Positions 14,240 through 15,711 of a DNA stretch of 15,711 nucleotides are shown here, piece after piece. The notes under the pieces were generated by a model. It searched no databases and was not told where the DNA came from. It worked only from the letters and a program-made list of their open reading frames with translations. Every line of letters starts with the position of its first letter. The first letter of the stretch is position 1. A program made the translations under genes and the position numbers. The stretch comes from CAYOKT01 sp964404605 (GTDB lineage: Bacteria; Electryoneota; Electryoneia; Electryoneales; Electryoneaceae), in contig CAYOKT010000065.1 of the NCBI GenBank assembly GCA_964404605.1, forward strand, positions 1 to 15,711. The letters are read 5' to 3'.

Positions 14240-15453
14240 AGCCAGTCCCTCACGAGTTTCTTCTCGCCGATGTAGAGTTCGTTCGGCGAGTCGGGGTCGA
14301 TCACCCACTTGATCCGTTCGATGCCTTCCTTGATGTCCTTCACCGAGCCGCAGATGCTCAGCCGCAGGTGCCCCTCCATCCCGAACTCCACCCCGGGCAC
14401 GGTGACCACCATCGCCTTCTCGAGAATCAGGCGGGAGAGGGCGAGGGAATCCTCGCTGTACGCCCGGAAATCGGGCAGGCAGTAGAAGGTGCCGTCCGGC
14501 ACCCGGCAACTCACCCCGGTGAGCGTCTTCAGCTCCTGCATCATCACGTCACGGTTGTTCTGGAGCATCTCCCGCAGCCCGTCGACGGCGGTCTGAACGC
14601 CGGTCAGCGCCCCCGTCGCGGCGGCCTGCACCAGCAAAGAAGCGGTGGAGGTGGTCTGCGCCTGGACGTTGATCATGATCTCGACCAGCTTGCGAGGGGC
14701 GACGACCCAGCCGATGCGGAACCCGGTCATCCCGTAGAGTTTCGAGACCCCGTTGATCGTGATCACGTGCGTGTCCTCGATATGCTTCGAGGTGAAATCG
14801 TACGGGGAAGGCCACTGCTTGCCGTCGAAGATGAGCTGGTGGTAGATGTCGTCGGAGATCAGCCAGATCCCCTTCTGCTCGCAGAACTCCACCAGCTCGG
14901 CGATGAACTCCCGCGAGTAGAGCACCCCGGAGGGGTTGTTCGGGCTGTTGACGATGATCGCCTTGGTGTAGGAGCCGACCATCTGGACGATGTCCTCCAT
15001 CCGGGGATGGAAGCTGCCGTCCTCCGGGGTGACAATCACCGGGACGCCGTACATCATCTTCACCATCTCCGGGTAGCTGACCCAGTAGGGGGCGAGGATG
15101 ATGACCTCGTCCTGCGGGTTGAGCAGGGTGTAGAGCAGGTTCCACAACGCCTGTTTCGCGCCGTTGGAGACGAGGACGTTCTCCGGCGCGATCAGCTTGT
15201 TGTACTGCTCTTCGGTGTACCGGATGATCGCCTGCCGCAGGGAGGGGATGCCCTCGGTGGGGGTGTACTTGATGTCCCCTTCCCGCAATTTCGCGGCGGC
15301 GCCGAGAATCGCCGCGATGGGAGCGCGGTTCTTCGGCTCCCCCGCGCCGAGGTGGATCACCGGCTCGCCCTTCACCCGCAGCAGGCGGGCCTGCTCGTTG
15401 AGCATCAGGGTCGGTGATTCGGCGATCTCTCTTGCTACCTGGCTGAGACTCAT
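14236..15453 (-). CDS. class I PLP-dependent aminotransferase, aspartate-type
   Basis: A 405-residue fold-type I aminotransferase, most like the aspartate aminotransferase I-gamma group (L-aspartate + 2-oxoglutarate to oxaloacetate + glutamate). Motifs: YTPTEGIPSLRQAI (63-76), SNGAKQALWN (96-105), NSPNNPSG (169-176), SDDIY (200-204), the PLP lysine K238 in NGVSKLYGMTGFRIGW (234-249), and the carboxylate-binding Arg364 in HLRLS. The N-terminal GEPKNRAP replaces the more usual GEP(D/N)FxTP, so exact amino-acid preference is open. The ATG at 15453 follows AGGAAGCAGG. The coupling to pckA supports oxaloacetate as the product. It is the first gene of that two-gene operon. Confidence 0.88.
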   Translation of the reverse strand: MSLSQVAREIAESPTLMLNEQARLLRVKGEPVIHLGAGEPKNRAPIAAILGAAAKLREGDIKYTPTEGIPSLRQAIIRYTEEQYNKLIAPENVLVSNGAKQALWNLLYTLLNPQDEVIILAPYWVSYPEMVKMMYGVPVIVTPEDGSFHPRMEDIVQMVGSYTKAIIVNSPNNPSGVLYSREFIAELVEFCEQKGIWLISDDIYHQLIFDGKQWPSPYDFTSKHIEDTHVITINGVSKLYGMTGFRIGWVVAPRKLVEIMINVQAQTTSTASLLVQAAATGALTGVQTAVDGLREMLQNNRDVMMQELKTLTGVSCRVPDGTFYCLPDFRAYSEDSLALSRLILEKAMVVTVPGVEFGMEGHLRLSICGSVKDIKEGIERIKWVIDPDSPNELYIGEKKLVRDWL

Positions 15454-15568
15454 CGTTCGCCTGCTTCCTGTTTCCTGCTTTTGGTGAAGGCGGATTCAGG
15501 GGACTTCAAGGTGCTCGCGGCGCGGGTTTCGCCGGTCCATTCCTGCCACCCGCCGCCCGGAAAGCGGC

Positions 15569-15598
15569 AACATACGTGAAAAGGAGAACAAGCCGCAA
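15569..15598 (-). promoter_or_regulatory. predicted promoter of the aminotransferase-pckA operon
   Basis: On the minus strand, TTGCGG (15598-15593), an 18-base spacer and TATGTT (15574-15569) give a plausible but moderate sigma70-like promoter with a leader of about 110 bases. It lies directly downstream of the hairpin tandem array. The leader between 15454 and 15560 shows no gene. Confidence 0.4.
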
Positions 15599-15608
15599 GA
15601 CGACCGCC

Positions 15609-15711
15609 GGAGCCGTAGTGACGGCGGAGCCATGGTGATGGCCGAGCCATAGTGATGGCGGAGCCGTAGTGACGGCGGAGCCGTAGTGACGGCGGAGCCG
15701 TAGTGACGGCG
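15609..15711. repeat. 17-bp tandem array of small hairpins
   Basis: Six consecutive 17-base units begin at 15609, 15626, 15643, 15660, 15677 and 15694, and the array runs off the window edge. The main unit is GGAGCCGTAGTGACGGC; units 2 and 3 are variants (GGAGCCATGGTGATGGC and CGAGCCATAGTGATGGC). Each unit holds a 5-bp inverted repeat (GCCGT/ACGGC or GCCAT/ATGGC) around a 4-base loop. The period is not a multiple of three and the units contain in-frame stops, so coding is unlikely. Confidence 0.85.

Noticed and set aside
15450..15650. 66-residue minus-strand open frame upstream of the aminotransferase
   Set aside because: It runs through the tandem hairpin array and the predicted promoter and overlaps the aminotransferase start; its composition looks non-coding.
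15609..15711. CRISPR array
   Set aside because: Units are only 17 bases and abut with no spacers; no cas genes are in the window.

Overview
This is a GC-rich bacterial chromosome segment of mostly housekeeping genes. There is no rRNA, tRNA, CRISPR array, prophage or transposase. Three features point, tentatively, to a lineage near the FCB superphylum (Bacteroidetes, Chlorobi, Fibrobacteres and related candidate phyla): a PcrB/GGGPS-type prenylglyceryl phosphate synthase, a GldA/GldF/GldG-type ABC operon, and an alanyl-tRNA synthetase with the GNWSFGDYYK motif that I associate with Bacteroidetes. The phylum cannot be fixed from this window alone.

Layout. Bases 105-6739 are read on the plus strand: alaS; a gene fusing a cyclic-nucleotide-binding-type domain to aspartate ammonia-lyase; a 650-base gene-poor gap; a GGGPS-family synthase; and rpmB. 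The gap holds two related GC-rich hairpins and a 159-bp AT-rich inverted-repeat element. From 6800 to 15453 everything is on the minus strand. In transcription order, starting from the right end, this is: an aspartate-type aminotransferase coupled to ATP-dependent PEP carboxykinase (GTGA overlap); a four-gene Gld-like ABC operon (ATPase, permease, GldG-like protein, DUF4340 protein); and an sdpR-sdpI pair. The right edge carries 17-bp tandem units, each encoding a small hairpin.

How the genes may work together. The aminotransferase (aspartate to oxaloacetate) and PckA (oxaloacetate to PEP) form one translationally coupled route from amino acids into gluconeogenesis. About 8 kb away on the other strand, the fused aspartase would convert aspartate to fumarate and ammonia, with an N-terminal sensor-like domain that may regulate it. 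The ABC operon looks like a complete envelope-associated transporter of the type first described in gliding bacteria, which does not show that this organism glides. The SdpR/SdpI pair is an orphan regulator and membrane protein pair with no SdpABC toxin genes nearby.

The observations most worth a second look are the sensor-aspartase fusion and its altered nucleotide-binding motif, the tandem hairpin array with compensatory changes, the inverted-repeat element whose end appears to supply the -35 box for the GGGPS gene, and a 13-bp-stem hairpin placed at the predicted 5' end of the ABC operon transcript. I see no clear new multi-gene defence or mobile system.
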